The notes under the pieces are model-generated. The model saw only the letters and a list, made by a program, of their open reading frames with translations. It did no database searches and was not told where the DNA came from. Shown in pieces: positions 5,404 through 12,169 of a stretch of DNA of 12,169 nucleotides. The DNA comes from an uncultured Dysosmobacter sp. Its GTDB lineage: Bacteria; Bacillota; Clostridia; Oscillospirales; Oscillospiraceae. Position 1 is the first letter of the stretch. The number at the start of each line of letters is the position of its first letter. The stretch lies in NCBI GenBank assembly GCA_934597465.1, contig CAKTSC010000024.1:1-12169 (forward strand), read 5' to 3'. A program made the position numbers and the translations under genes.

Positions 5404-6078
5404 ATGTTTGCCGCACTTGCAACCGCTGACTTCTGGAAAATGATGGCGCAGGGCCTGTGGGAAACATTCTATATGGTCACCGTCTCCGTCCTGCTGGCCT
5501 ACCTCATCGGCCTGCCGCTGGGCCTTATCCTGGCGGTAACGGACAGTGAGGGTCTGCGCCCCAGCCCGGCCCTCAATAAGATCCTGGGCACCATCGTGAA
5601 CCTTCTCCGCTCCGTCCCCTTCCTCATCATGGTCTTCCTGCTGAACGGCCTCACTCTCCTGATCGTGGGCACCACCGTGGGCAGCACCGCCATGATCGTG
5701 GGCCTGGTGGTCGCCGCCTTCCCCTTCGTGGCCCGTCTCGTGGAGGGCTCCGCGAGGGAGGTGGACCGGGGCATCCTGGAAGCCTCCGTCTCCATGGGCG
5801 CCAGTACCTGGCAGATCATCACCAAGGTGATCCTGCCGGAGTGCAAGCCCTCCCTCATCAACGGGGCCACGGTGGCCACCACCACCATCCTGGGCTACTC
5901 CGCCATGGCGGGCATCCTGGGCGGCGGCGGTCTCGGCTCCATCGCCATCAACTACGGCTACTACCGCCGCGTTCCCCTGACCATGTGGGTGGCCGTCATC
6001 ATCCTGGTGCTGCTGGTGCAGCTCATCCAGGAGCTTGGCACCCGCATCGCGAACCGCACCGACAAGCGCATCCGCTGA
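5404..6078 (+). CDS. metI: Methionine ABC importer, permease MetI
   Basis: A 224-residue permease with about five membrane spans, beginning with the soluble lead-in F-W-K-M-M-A-Q-G-L-W-E-T. The coupling (EAA) loop is at about 126-146, starting E-A-S-V-S-M-G-A and ending I-L-P-E; this is where the MetN dimer docks. G-G-G-G-L-G near 173-178 is the usual conserved stretch before the last helices. The length matches the family (about 215-230). The start is one base after the metN stop, and GAGGAGG in the end of metN serves as ribosome site, so translation is probably coupled. Confidence 0.96.
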   Translation: MFAALATADFWKMMAQGLWETFYMVTVSVLLAYLIGLPLGLILAVTDSEGLRPSPALNKILGTIVNLLRSVPFLIMVFLLNGLTLLIVGTTVGSTAMIVGLVVAAFPFVARLVEGSAREVDRGILEASVSMGASTWQIITKVILPECKPSLINGATVATTTILGYSAMAGILGGGGLGSIAINYGYYRRVPLTMWVAVIILVLLVQLIQELGTRIANRTDKRIR

Positions 6079-6144
6079 GCCGGCGCCCCAGATCCGTCCT
6101 TCCAAATTTTTTAGAATACCATATTTGAAAAGGAGAAAAACACT

Positions 6145-7008
6145 ATGAAGAAGTTTCTTGCTCTCGCTCTCAGCTCCGTTCTGGCTCTGAGCCTGCTGGC
6201 CGGCTGCGGCAGCAGCAACACCCCCGCCGCCTCTGGTTCCTCCACCTCCGGTTCCGCCTCCACCGGCGAGACCGTCACCCTGAAGGTCGGCGCCAGCATC
6301 ACCCCCCACGCTGAGATCCTGAACCAGTGCAAGCCCATCCTGGCCGAGCAGGGCATCGACCTGGAGGTCGTGGAGTACACCGACTACGTCCAGCCCAACA
6401 CCGCCCTGGAGGAGGGCAGCCTGGACGCCAACTACTTCCAGCACATCAACTACCTGAACTGGTTCAACGGCGAGTACAACACCCATCTCGTGAGCGCCGC
6501 CTCCGTCCACTATGAGCCCTTCGGCATCTACGCCGGTAAGGTCTCCGCCATTGCCGATCTGAAGGACGGTGATGTAATCGCTATCCCCAACGACGGCTCC
6601 AACGAGACCCGCGCCCTGCTCCTGCTGCAGCAGGAGGGCCTCATCACCCTGAAGGAGGGCATCACCGCCGCCTCCAACGCCACCGTCCTGGACATTGAGA
6701 GCTACAACGTGAACGTCACCATTCAGGAGATGGAAGCCGCTCAGCTGGCCCAGGCCCTGCCCGGCATCGCCATGGCCGTCATCAACGGCAACTACGCCCT
6801 GCAGGGCGGCCTGAACGCCGGTACCGACGCCCTGGCCATCGAGGCCGCCGATGGCGACGCCGCCCAGGAGTACGGCAACATCCTGGCCGTGAAGGAAGGC
6901 CACGAGAACGATCCCGCCATCCTGGCCCTCATCGACGTCCTGCACAGCGACACCATCCGGGACTACATCAACAACACCTACAGCGGCGCTGTGGTTCCCA
7001 CCTTCTGA
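6145..7008 (+). CDS. metQ: Methionine-binding lipoprotein MetQ (NlpA family)
   Basis: A 287-residue substrate-binding protein. Residues 1-20 are a lipoprotein signal peptide (K-K, hydrophobic core, L-L-A-G) and C21 is the lipidated cysteine. A Ser/Gly/Thr-rich tether (22-45) follows. The mature part starts with V-T-L-K-V-G-A-S-I-T-P-H-A-E-I-L, and later shows the NlpA/MetQ signatures E-Y-T-D-Y-V-Q-P-N-T-A-L, D-A-N-Y-F-Q-H and I-P-N-D-G-S-N. It catches methionine outside the membrane and hands it to MetI. AAAAGGAG stands 8 bases before the ATG. The 66-bp gap after metI has no promoter that I can support, so it should be the third gene of the T-box operon. Codons are almost all the C-ending favoured ones, suggesting high expression. 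Confidence 0.95.
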   Translation: MKKFLALALSSVLALSLLAGCGSSNTPAASGSSTSGSASTGETVTLKVGASITPHAEILNQCKPILAEQGIDLEVVEYTDYVQPNTALEEGSLDANYFQHINYLNWFNGEYNTHLVSAASVHYEPFGIYAGKVSAIADLKDGDVIAIPNDGSNETRALLLLQQEGLITLKEGITAASNATVLDIESYNVNVTIQEMEAAQLAQALPGIAMAVINGNYALQGGLNAGTDALAIEAADGDAAQEYGNILAVKEGHENDPAILALIDVLHSDTIRDYINNTYSGAVVPTF

Positions 7009-7042
7009 TTTGTTACCCCCTCTTACCTGAGATACCCTTCCA

Positions 7043-7078
7043 GCAGGATACCGCCGGGCTCGCCCGGCGGTATCCTGC
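7043..7078 (+). terminator. Hairpin closing the metNIQ operon
   Basis: A perfect 16-bp stem (7043-7058 with 7063-7078) and a 4-base loop CTCG, 34 bases after the metQ stop. Only ATTCT follows, so the T-run is poor, but stem strength and position make it the likely operon end. Confidence 0.75.
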
Positions 7079-7094
7079 ATTCTGGGGAAAGGGA

Positions 7095-7103
7095 TGGTAG
7101 AAT
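7095..7103 (+). promoter_or_regulatory. Possible extended -10 promoter for the GNAT gene
   Basis: TGGTAGAAT is a TGn extended -10 with hexamer TAGAAT (7098-7103), 16 bases after the metNIQ hairpin. No convincing -35 is seen. It resembles the TGCTAGAAT proposed before the 229-residue gene. Confidence 0.4.
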
Positions 7104-7132
7104 GAAGGCAGCTCACAGAAAGGAGAACTTTT

Positions 7133-7165
7133 ATGGGCATCCTGAACCTGGACGCTTCCCTCTGA
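7133..7165 (+). CDS. Possible 10-codon leader ORF before the GNAT gene
   Basis: ATG at 7133 with AAGGAG seven bases upstream, then nine sense codons (M-G-I-L-N-L-D-A-S-L) and TGA. The stop lies in the left arm of an 8-bp perfect inverted repeat (7161-7168 with 7173-7180). That repeat leads straight into a second ribosome site and the GNAT ATG at 7194. The ribosome site makes translation plausible. The peptide has no run of one amino acid that would suggest classical attenuation, and it may simply be a mutated remnant of an older start. Confidence 0.35.
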   Translation: MGILNLDASL

Positions 7166-7180
7166 AAACCGATTTTCAGA
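7161..7180 (+). promoter_or_regulatory. Inverted repeat at the end of the leader ORF
   Basis: TCTGAAAA pairs perfectly with TTTTCAGA around loop CCGA. In the messenger it would form a small, weak AU-rich hairpin between the leader-ORF stop and the GNAT ribosome site. It may tune reinitiation or be an operator; function is unknown. Confidence 0.3.
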
Positions 7181-7193
7181 AAGGAAGCAAGAG

Positions 7194-7598
7194 ATGTTTA
7201 CCATTACCGAATGCCAAACTTACCGGGCGGAGGAGATCCTCCCCCTCTACGCCGCCGTGGGCTGGACGAACTACACGGAAAACCCGGATATGCTGCGGCG
7301 CGCCTATGAGAACTCCCTCCTGACCCTGGCGGCCCGGGAGAACGGCCAGCTCCTGGGCATTCTCCGCTGCGTGGGGGACGGGGCCTCCATTGTGTTTGTG
7401 CAGGATCTGCTGGTGTATCCGGAGCGGCAGCGGCAGGGCGTGGGCACAGCCCTCTTTCAGGCCATGCTGGCCCGCTTCCCGGCGGTCTACCAGCTTGAGC
7501 TCCTGACGGACGCCACGGAAAAAACCGACGCCTTCTACCGCACCCAGGGTCTCCGCCCCGCCGAAGATCTCGGCTGCCGCGCATACGTAAAGCTTTAA
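7194..7598 (+). CDS. GNAT-family N-acetyltransferase
   Basis: A 134-residue single-domain acyltransferase that should move an acetyl group from acetyl-CoA to an amine. The acetyl-CoA motif Q-R-Q-G-V-G (79-84) follows a strand F-V-Q-D-L-L-V-Y (68-75). The next helix T-A-L-F-Q-A-M-L and a late F-Y-R-T-Q-G-L (114-120) complete the usual GNAT layout, and the length is normal for a minimal member. It resembles the common small GNATs of Firmicutes that start '...Y-x-A-V-G-W-T-N-Y'. The substrate cannot be told. The ATG at 7194 is chosen because AAAGGAAG precedes it and the CoA domain is then complete. It is separated from metQ by a hairpin and has a possible promoter of its own. Confidence 0.88.
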   Translation: MFTITECQTYRAEEILPLYAAVGWTNYTENPDMLRRAYENSLLTLAARENGQLLGILRCVGDGASIVFVQDLLVYPERQRQGVGTALFQAMLARFPAVYQLELLTDATEKTDAFYRTQGLRPAEDLGCRAYVKL

Positions 7599-7601
7599 GG
7601 A

Positions 7602-7628
7602 AAGGGGACGGGCCAAGCCCGTCCCCTT
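7602..7628 (+). terminator. Terminator hairpin of the GNAT gene
   Basis: A perfect 12-bp stem (7602-7613 with 7617-7628) and loop CAA, beginning 3 bases after the stop codon. It is followed by the pyrimidine-rich CTCTCGTCCCC rather than a T-run. Confidence 0.7.
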
Positions 7629-7644
7629 CTCTCGTCCCCCGTCC

Positions 7645-7712
7645 CCGGCGCACAGCGAAGCGTATGCGCCCGTCTCCCATCTCCGGCGCGCAGCGAAGCG
7701 TCCGCGCCCGTC
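7645..7712. repeat. Two copies of a 30-bp GC-rich palindromic repeat
   Basis: Copies at 7645-7674 and 7683-7712, 38 bp apart. Both read CCGGCGC-CAGCGAAGCGT--GCGCCCGTC with a few differences. Each has self-complementary ends (GGCGCA/TGCGCC and GGCGCG/CGCGCC), and the end changes in the second copy keep the pairing. A 13-bp CGTCCCCCGTCCC occurs beside the first copy (7633-7645) and again at 7823-7835. The remaining stretch 7713-7852 shows no gene that I can support. Confidence 0.6.
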
Positions 7713-7852
7713 CTTCGTCCTCCGTCCCGCCGCCGCAGCGGCCCTCCCGCCGGCAATGCCGCTCCGCGGCGAGCCGGCCCGCAGGCACTTCCAATCGAGG
7801 AAGGCAGCCGACCGGGGACTCCCGTCCCCCGTCCCAACGTCCCGGGAAAAGT

Positions 7853-7946
7853 CCAGAAAGGGGCCGGAGCCCCTTCCTGGTTTCCGGCGCGAGCGCCGGA
7901 AAAAATCAGAATCATTTTTCGCCGCGGCGTGTACGCGGTGAAAAAT
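7853..7946. repeat. Three successive inverted repeats in the GNAT-ftsH spacer
   Basis: 7853-7864 pairs with 7869-7880 (11 of 12). Then 7881-7890 pairs with 7893-7902 (10 of 10, almost no loop). Then 7914-7926 pairs with 7934-7946 (12 Watson-Crick pairs plus one G-U, loop of 7). They stand nearly end to end and could act as DNA cruciforms, RNA hairpins or copies of a REP-like element. Confidence 0.6.
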
Positions 7947-7967
7947 ACTTCTCAGGCCGCAAGTGTG

Positions 7968-8004
7968 GAAAATGACCGCCCCAAATATTGGGGCGGTCAT
8001 TTTC
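7968..8004. terminator. Bidirectional terminator between GNAT and ftsH
   Basis: A perfect 16-bp stem: 7968-7983 with 7989-8004, loop AATAT. The arms start with GAAAA and end with TTTTC, so both strands give a GC-rich hairpin whose 3' arm ends in T residues. It is the best intrinsic terminator in this spacer for both ftsH (- strand) and read-through from GNAT. Confidence 0.75.
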
Positions 8005-8030
8005 TGCGCGCAGTCGGCCTGCGCTTTCAT

Positions 8031-8061
8031 TCACCCAAGGCAGCTTTGCTGCCTTGGGTGA
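8031..8061. repeat. 14-bp inverted repeat downstream of ftsH
   Basis: 8031-8044 pairs perfectly with 8048-8061 around a 3-base loop TTT. It stands 34 bases after the ftsH stop in the ftsH direction and has no T-run, so it is a hairpin of unknown use, perhaps protecting the 3' end of the messenger. Confidence 0.6.
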
Positions 8062-8071
8062 GGAAATCCCT

Positions 8072-8101
8072 CGCTGAAATGTTCCTCGGTACATTTCAGC
8101 G
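8072..8101. repeat. Inverted repeat that contains the ftsH stop codon
   Basis: CGCTGAAATGT (8072-8082) pairs perfectly with ACATTTCAGCG (8091-8101), loop of 8. On the - strand the last Arg codon CGC and the TGA stop of ftsH are the first six bases of the 5' arm, so terminating ribosomes must open this hairpin. Confidence 0.65.
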
Positions 8102-9916
8102 ATTTAAGATCTCCATGAATTCCTCCCCCGTGATGGTCTCCTTCTCGTAGAGGAACTTGGCCAGCTCGTCCAGCTTGTCCCGGTCGGCCTCCAGGATATC
8201 CAGGGCCTTCCGGTGCTCCCGGCGCACCAGCTCCACCACCTTGGCGTCGATCTTCGCCTGGGTCTCGGCGGAGCAGGCAAGGGACGTATCCCCGCCCAGG
8301 TATTGGTTGGTGACGGTCTCCAGGGCCACCATGTCGAAGTCCTCGCTCATACCGTAGCGGGTCAGCATGGCCCGGGCCAGCTTCGTGGCCTGCTCGATGT
8401 CGTTGGACGCGCCGGTAGTGACGGAGCCGAACTTGACCTCCTCGGCGGCGCGGCCGCCGGTGAGGGTGGCGATCTTGTTCTCCATCTCCTCCTTGGTCAT
8501 GAGGTAGTGGTTGCCCTCCTCCACCTGCATGGTGTAGCCCAGAGCGCCGGAGGTGCGGGGGATGATGGTGATCTTCTGCACCGGGGCGGAGTGGGTCTGC
8601 CGGGCGGCCACCAGGGCGTGGCCGGTCTCGTGGTAGGCCACCACCCACTTCTCGTGATCCGTCAGGATGGCGTTCTTCTTCTGGTAGCCCGCGATGACCA
8701 CCTCGATGCTCTCCTCCAGGTCGGACTCCGCGGCGAAGCCCCGGCCGTCCCGGACGGCCCGAAGGGCCGCTTCGTTGACGATGTTGGCAAGCTCCGCGCC
8801 GGAAGCGCCGCTGGCCATCCGGGCGATCTTGCTGAAGTCCACGTCCTCGGCCACCTTGATCTTCTTGGCGTGTACCTTCAGGATGGCCTCCCGGCCCTTG
8901 AGATCCGGCAGCTCCACAGGAACCCGGCGGTCAAAGCGGCCGGGGCGGGTCAGGGCGGGATCCAGGGACTCCGGGCGGTTGGTGGCGGCCAGGATGATGA
9001 CGCCGGAGTTGCCCTCAAAGCCGTCCATCTCCGTGAGGAGCTGGTTCAGTGTCTGCTCCCGCTCGTCGTTGCCGCCGCCGTACTGGCCGCCGCTGCGCTT
9101 GCCGCCGATGGCGTCGATCTCGTCGATGAAGACGATGCAGGGGGCCTTCTCCTTGGCCTGGCGGAAGAGGTCGCGCACCTTGGAAGCGCCCATGCCCACG
9201 AACATCTCCACGAACTCCGAACCGGAGATGGAGAAGAAGGGCACGTTGGACTCGCCCGCCACGGCCTTGGCCAGCATGGTCTTGCCGGTGCCCGGAGGGC
9301 CCACCAGCAGGATGCCCTTGGGCATGGAAGCGCCGATCTCCCTGTACTTGCCGGGGTCGTGGAGGTAGTCCACGATCTCCTGGAGGTTCTCCTTGGCCTC
9401 GTCCTCCCCGGCCACGTCGTCAAAGTGGATGCCCTCGGTGGACTGGACGTAGATCTTGGCGTTGGACTTGCCCATGCCGAACATCATGGAGTTGTCGCCG
9501 CCCAGTTTCTCCGTCATCTTTTTGGACATGTACTGCCCGATGGCGATGAAGAGGACGATGGGCAGCACCCAGCTGAGGATGCTCATAAGGAGGGAGGTCT
9601 GCTGGATCTCCTCCCCGGTGGTGGAGACGCCGGCGTCCAGCAGGCGCTGGACCAGGTTGTCGTCCGGCACCATGGCGGTCTTGTAGACGGTCTTCTCGTC
9701 CCGGTCGGTGAAGAGGATGCGGTTATCCTGCTCCTGGATCTCCACCTTGCCGATCTCGCCCTTCTCCGTCATCTCCACGAAGGTGTTGTAGTCCACGTCC
9801 CGGATCTGGTGCTGGGCCAGCCAGGGCATGGCCAGGGAATTCAGCAGGATCACTGCCGCCATGGCGATGATATAGTAGAAGATCAGCGGTTTTCTCGGGG
9901 GCCTGACCTCTTTCAT
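8096..9916 (-). CDS. ftsH: ATP-dependent zinc metalloprotease FtsH
   Basis: A 606-residue membrane-anchored AAA+ protease that degrades misassembled membrane proteins and short-lived regulators. In order: TM1 (about 11-33), an extracytoplasmic domain, TM2 (about 107-127), AAA+ domain with Walker A G-P-P-G-T-G-K-T 206-213, pore motif F-V-G 239-241, Walker B V-F-I-D-E-I-D-A 262-269, and arginine-finger region T-R-P-G-R-F-D-R. The protease domain has H-E-T-G-H 429-433 and third zinc ligand D506. The length is normal. The ATG at 9916 is chosen over that at 9946 because GGAGG stands 8-9 bases before it and the upstream ATG has no ribosome site. It has its own promoter at 9985-10013 and follows the atp operon terminator, so it is probably a separate unit. 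Its stop lies in a hairpin. Confidence 0.97.
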   Translation of the reverse strand: MKEVRPPRKPLIFYYIIAMAAVILLNSLAMPWLAQHQIRDVDYNTFVEMTEKGEIGKVEIQEQDNRILFTDRDEKTVYKTAMVPDDNLVQRLLDAGVSTTGEEIQQTSLLMSILSWVLPIVLFIAIGQYMSKKMTEKLGGDNSMMFGMGKSNAKIYVQSTEGIHFDDVAGEDEAKENLQEIVDYLHDPGKYREIGASMPKGILLVGPPGTGKTMLAKAVAGESNVPFFSISGSEFVEMFVGMGASKVRDLFRQAKEKAPCIVFIDEIDAIGGKRSGGQYGGGNDEREQTLNQLLTEMDGFEGNSGVIILAATNRPESLDPALTRPGRFDRRVPVELPDLKGREAILKVHAKKIKVAEDVDFSKIARMASGASGAELANIVNEAALRAVRDGRGFAAESDLEESIEVVIAGYQKKNAILTDHEKWVVAYHETGHALVAARQTHSAPVQKITIIPRTSGALGYTMQVEEGNHYLMTKEEMENKIATLTGGRAAEEVKFGSVTTGASNDIEQATKLARAMLTRYGMSEDFDMVALETVTNQYLGGDTSLACSAETQAKIDAKVVELVRREHRKALDILEADRDKLDELAKFLYEKETITGEEFMEILNR

Positions 9917-9984
9917 AGGGGGTTCCTCCTCTTTAGGGGACGGCATCCGCGCCCGGCGGGGCCTTTCCCTTGATTTTAGAGGGG

Positions 9985-10013
9985 ATTATACGAAAGAATT
10001 ATGTCCAAATCAA
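9985..10013 (-). promoter_or_regulatory. Sigma-A promoter of ftsH
   Basis: On the - strand: TTGATT (-35, 10008-10013), 17 bases, perfect -10 TATAAT (9985-9990). Transcription would begin near 9978, giving a leader of about 60 bases. No heat-shock CIRCE-type inverted repeat is seen beside it. Confidence 0.85.
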
Positions 10014-10089
10014 GACCGCTCCCCCGTCTTTTCCGTGAATTTTCCGTTTGCGGGAAATTTCCGAGAAAACGCGGCCCCGGCAGGGCGCG

Positions 10090-10120
10090 AAAACGGTGGC
10101 GGGAAGGCTCCCGCCGCCGT
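10090..10120 (-). terminator. Terminator of the atp operon
   Basis: On the - strand an 11-pair stem (10109-10120 with 10093-10104, one mismatch) with a 4-base loop is followed by TTTTC. It starts 25 bases after the atpC stop and ends the ATP synthase transcript before the ftsH promoter. Confidence 0.75.
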
Positions 10121-10144
10121 CTCTCTGCTGTTTTCACGGGGTTC

Positions 10145-10558
10145 TCAGCCCCCGCCGCCCCGGCTGACCTTCAGACGGTTGAGGGCCCGGGCCAGATGGG
10201 CCTGGGCATCCCGGTACTCCTGAAGGCTGCGCTTTTGCAGCAGCGCCTCCTGGGCCCGGGCCTCCGCCCGCTGGGCCCGCTGGGCGTCGATCTCCTCCGG
10301 CCGCTCCACGCTGTCTGCCAGCAGGAGGACGTCCCCGTCCTCCACCTTCAGAAGCCCGCCGGAGATGGCCGCCTGGGCGAAACGCCCCTCCGGGAAGCGG
10401 GCCCAGAGGGCGCCGGGCACCACGGCGGCGATGAGGTTGCTGTGCCGGGCCAGGATGCCCAGCTCCCCATCCTGGGTGGGAACGGTGAGACTCTCGCAGT
10501 CCCCCTCGTAAAAGACGCGGTCTGCCGCCAGGATCCGCAGATGGAAGACGGCCGCCAT
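10145..10558 (-). CDS. atpC: ATP synthase F1 epsilon subunit
   Basis: A 137-residue subunit of the F1 central stalk that couples rotation to catalysis and can inhibit ATP hydrolysis. The N-terminal beta-sandwich (about 1-85) begins F-H-L-R-I-L-A-A-D-R-V-F-Y-E-G and has the family signature D-G-E-L-G-I-L-A-R-H-S-N-L-I-A and a late D-G-D-V-L-L-L-A-D. The C-terminal Ala/Arg/Glu-rich segment (about 86-128) is the helical hairpin, followed by a short Gly tail. The length is normal. The ATG directly follows the atpD TGA with no gap, using GGAGGGG in the end of atpD as ribosome site, so translation is coupled. It is the last gene of the operon. Confidence 0.94.
   Translation of the reverse strand: MAAVFHLRILAADRVFYEGDCESLTVPTQDGELGILARHSNLIAAVVPGALWARFPEGRFAQAAISGGLLKVEDGDVLLLADSVERPEEIDAQRAQRAEARAQEALLQKRSLQEYRDAQAHLARALNRLKVSRGGGG

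Positions 10559-12169
<1,611 letters not shown>

Noticed and set aside
4023..7140. Long open frames on the - strand (4023-5372 and 5374-7140)
   Set aside because: They are mirror frames of metN, metI and metQ, and one would also cross the T-box leader and promoter.
7176..8030. Long - strand frames through the GNAT gene and the repeat-rich spacer
   Set aside because: They cross terminators and repeats, have no ribosome sites, and encode low-complexity Arg/Gly-rich peptides.
8213..9973. A 586-codon open frame on the + strand
   Set aside because: It is antisense to ftsH, has a Gly/Leu/His/Val-rich composition typical of reverse reading of GC-biased codons, and shows no domain.

Overview
The window looks like a chromosomal piece of a high-GC, low-complexity-intergenic member of the Bacillota, most likely a gut Oscillospiraceae-type clostridium. 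The reasons are a GC-rich sequence with strong third-position G/C bias, Shine-Dalgarno sites of the AGGAGG type before nearly every gene, sigma-A type promoters with 17-bp spacers, a T-box riboswitch, and an XRE regulator with a bactofilin-like repeat tail. The assignment to a family is inference from style; no marker gene was searched.

Left part (1-2427): the 3' end of an EamA-type transporter on the + strand meets three genes on the - strand. Read in their own direction, these are a DUF368 membrane protein (a family now tied to recycling of undecaprenyl phosphate), an unrecognised 229-residue protein, and a cytidine deaminase-like ORF. The deaminase ORF is odd: its upstream part reads as the decayed C-terminal half of a CDP-alcohol phosphatidyltransferase fused in frame to a deaminase.

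Middle (2428-4391): a divergent promoter region drives DUF368 leftward and an XRE/beta-solenoid protein rightward. The solenoid tail has a regular cysteine every 15 residues. It is followed by about 840 bp without a gene, holding degenerate repeats, a 14-bp palindrome, a strong promoter and a complete T-box leader.

Right of centre (4321-7192): the T-box has an ATG specifier and a clear terminator, and leads into metN-metI-metQ, a complete methionine ABC importer. Uncharged tRNA-Met should therefore switch on methionine uptake. A possible 10-codon leader ORF and a GNAT acetyltransferase gene follow.

Right part (7599-12169): about 500 bp packed with hairpins and GC-rich repeats separates the GNAT gene from the convergent ftsH. 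Further right, atpG (3' end), atpD and atpC form the end of an F1Fo ATP synthase operon on the - strand, closed by a terminator before the ftsH promoter. Most of the window is ordinary housekeeping and transport. The parts worth a second look are the chimeric deaminase ORF, the Cys-ladder regulator, the repeat-rich spacer before the T-box, and the hairpin cluster that swallows the ftsH stop codon.
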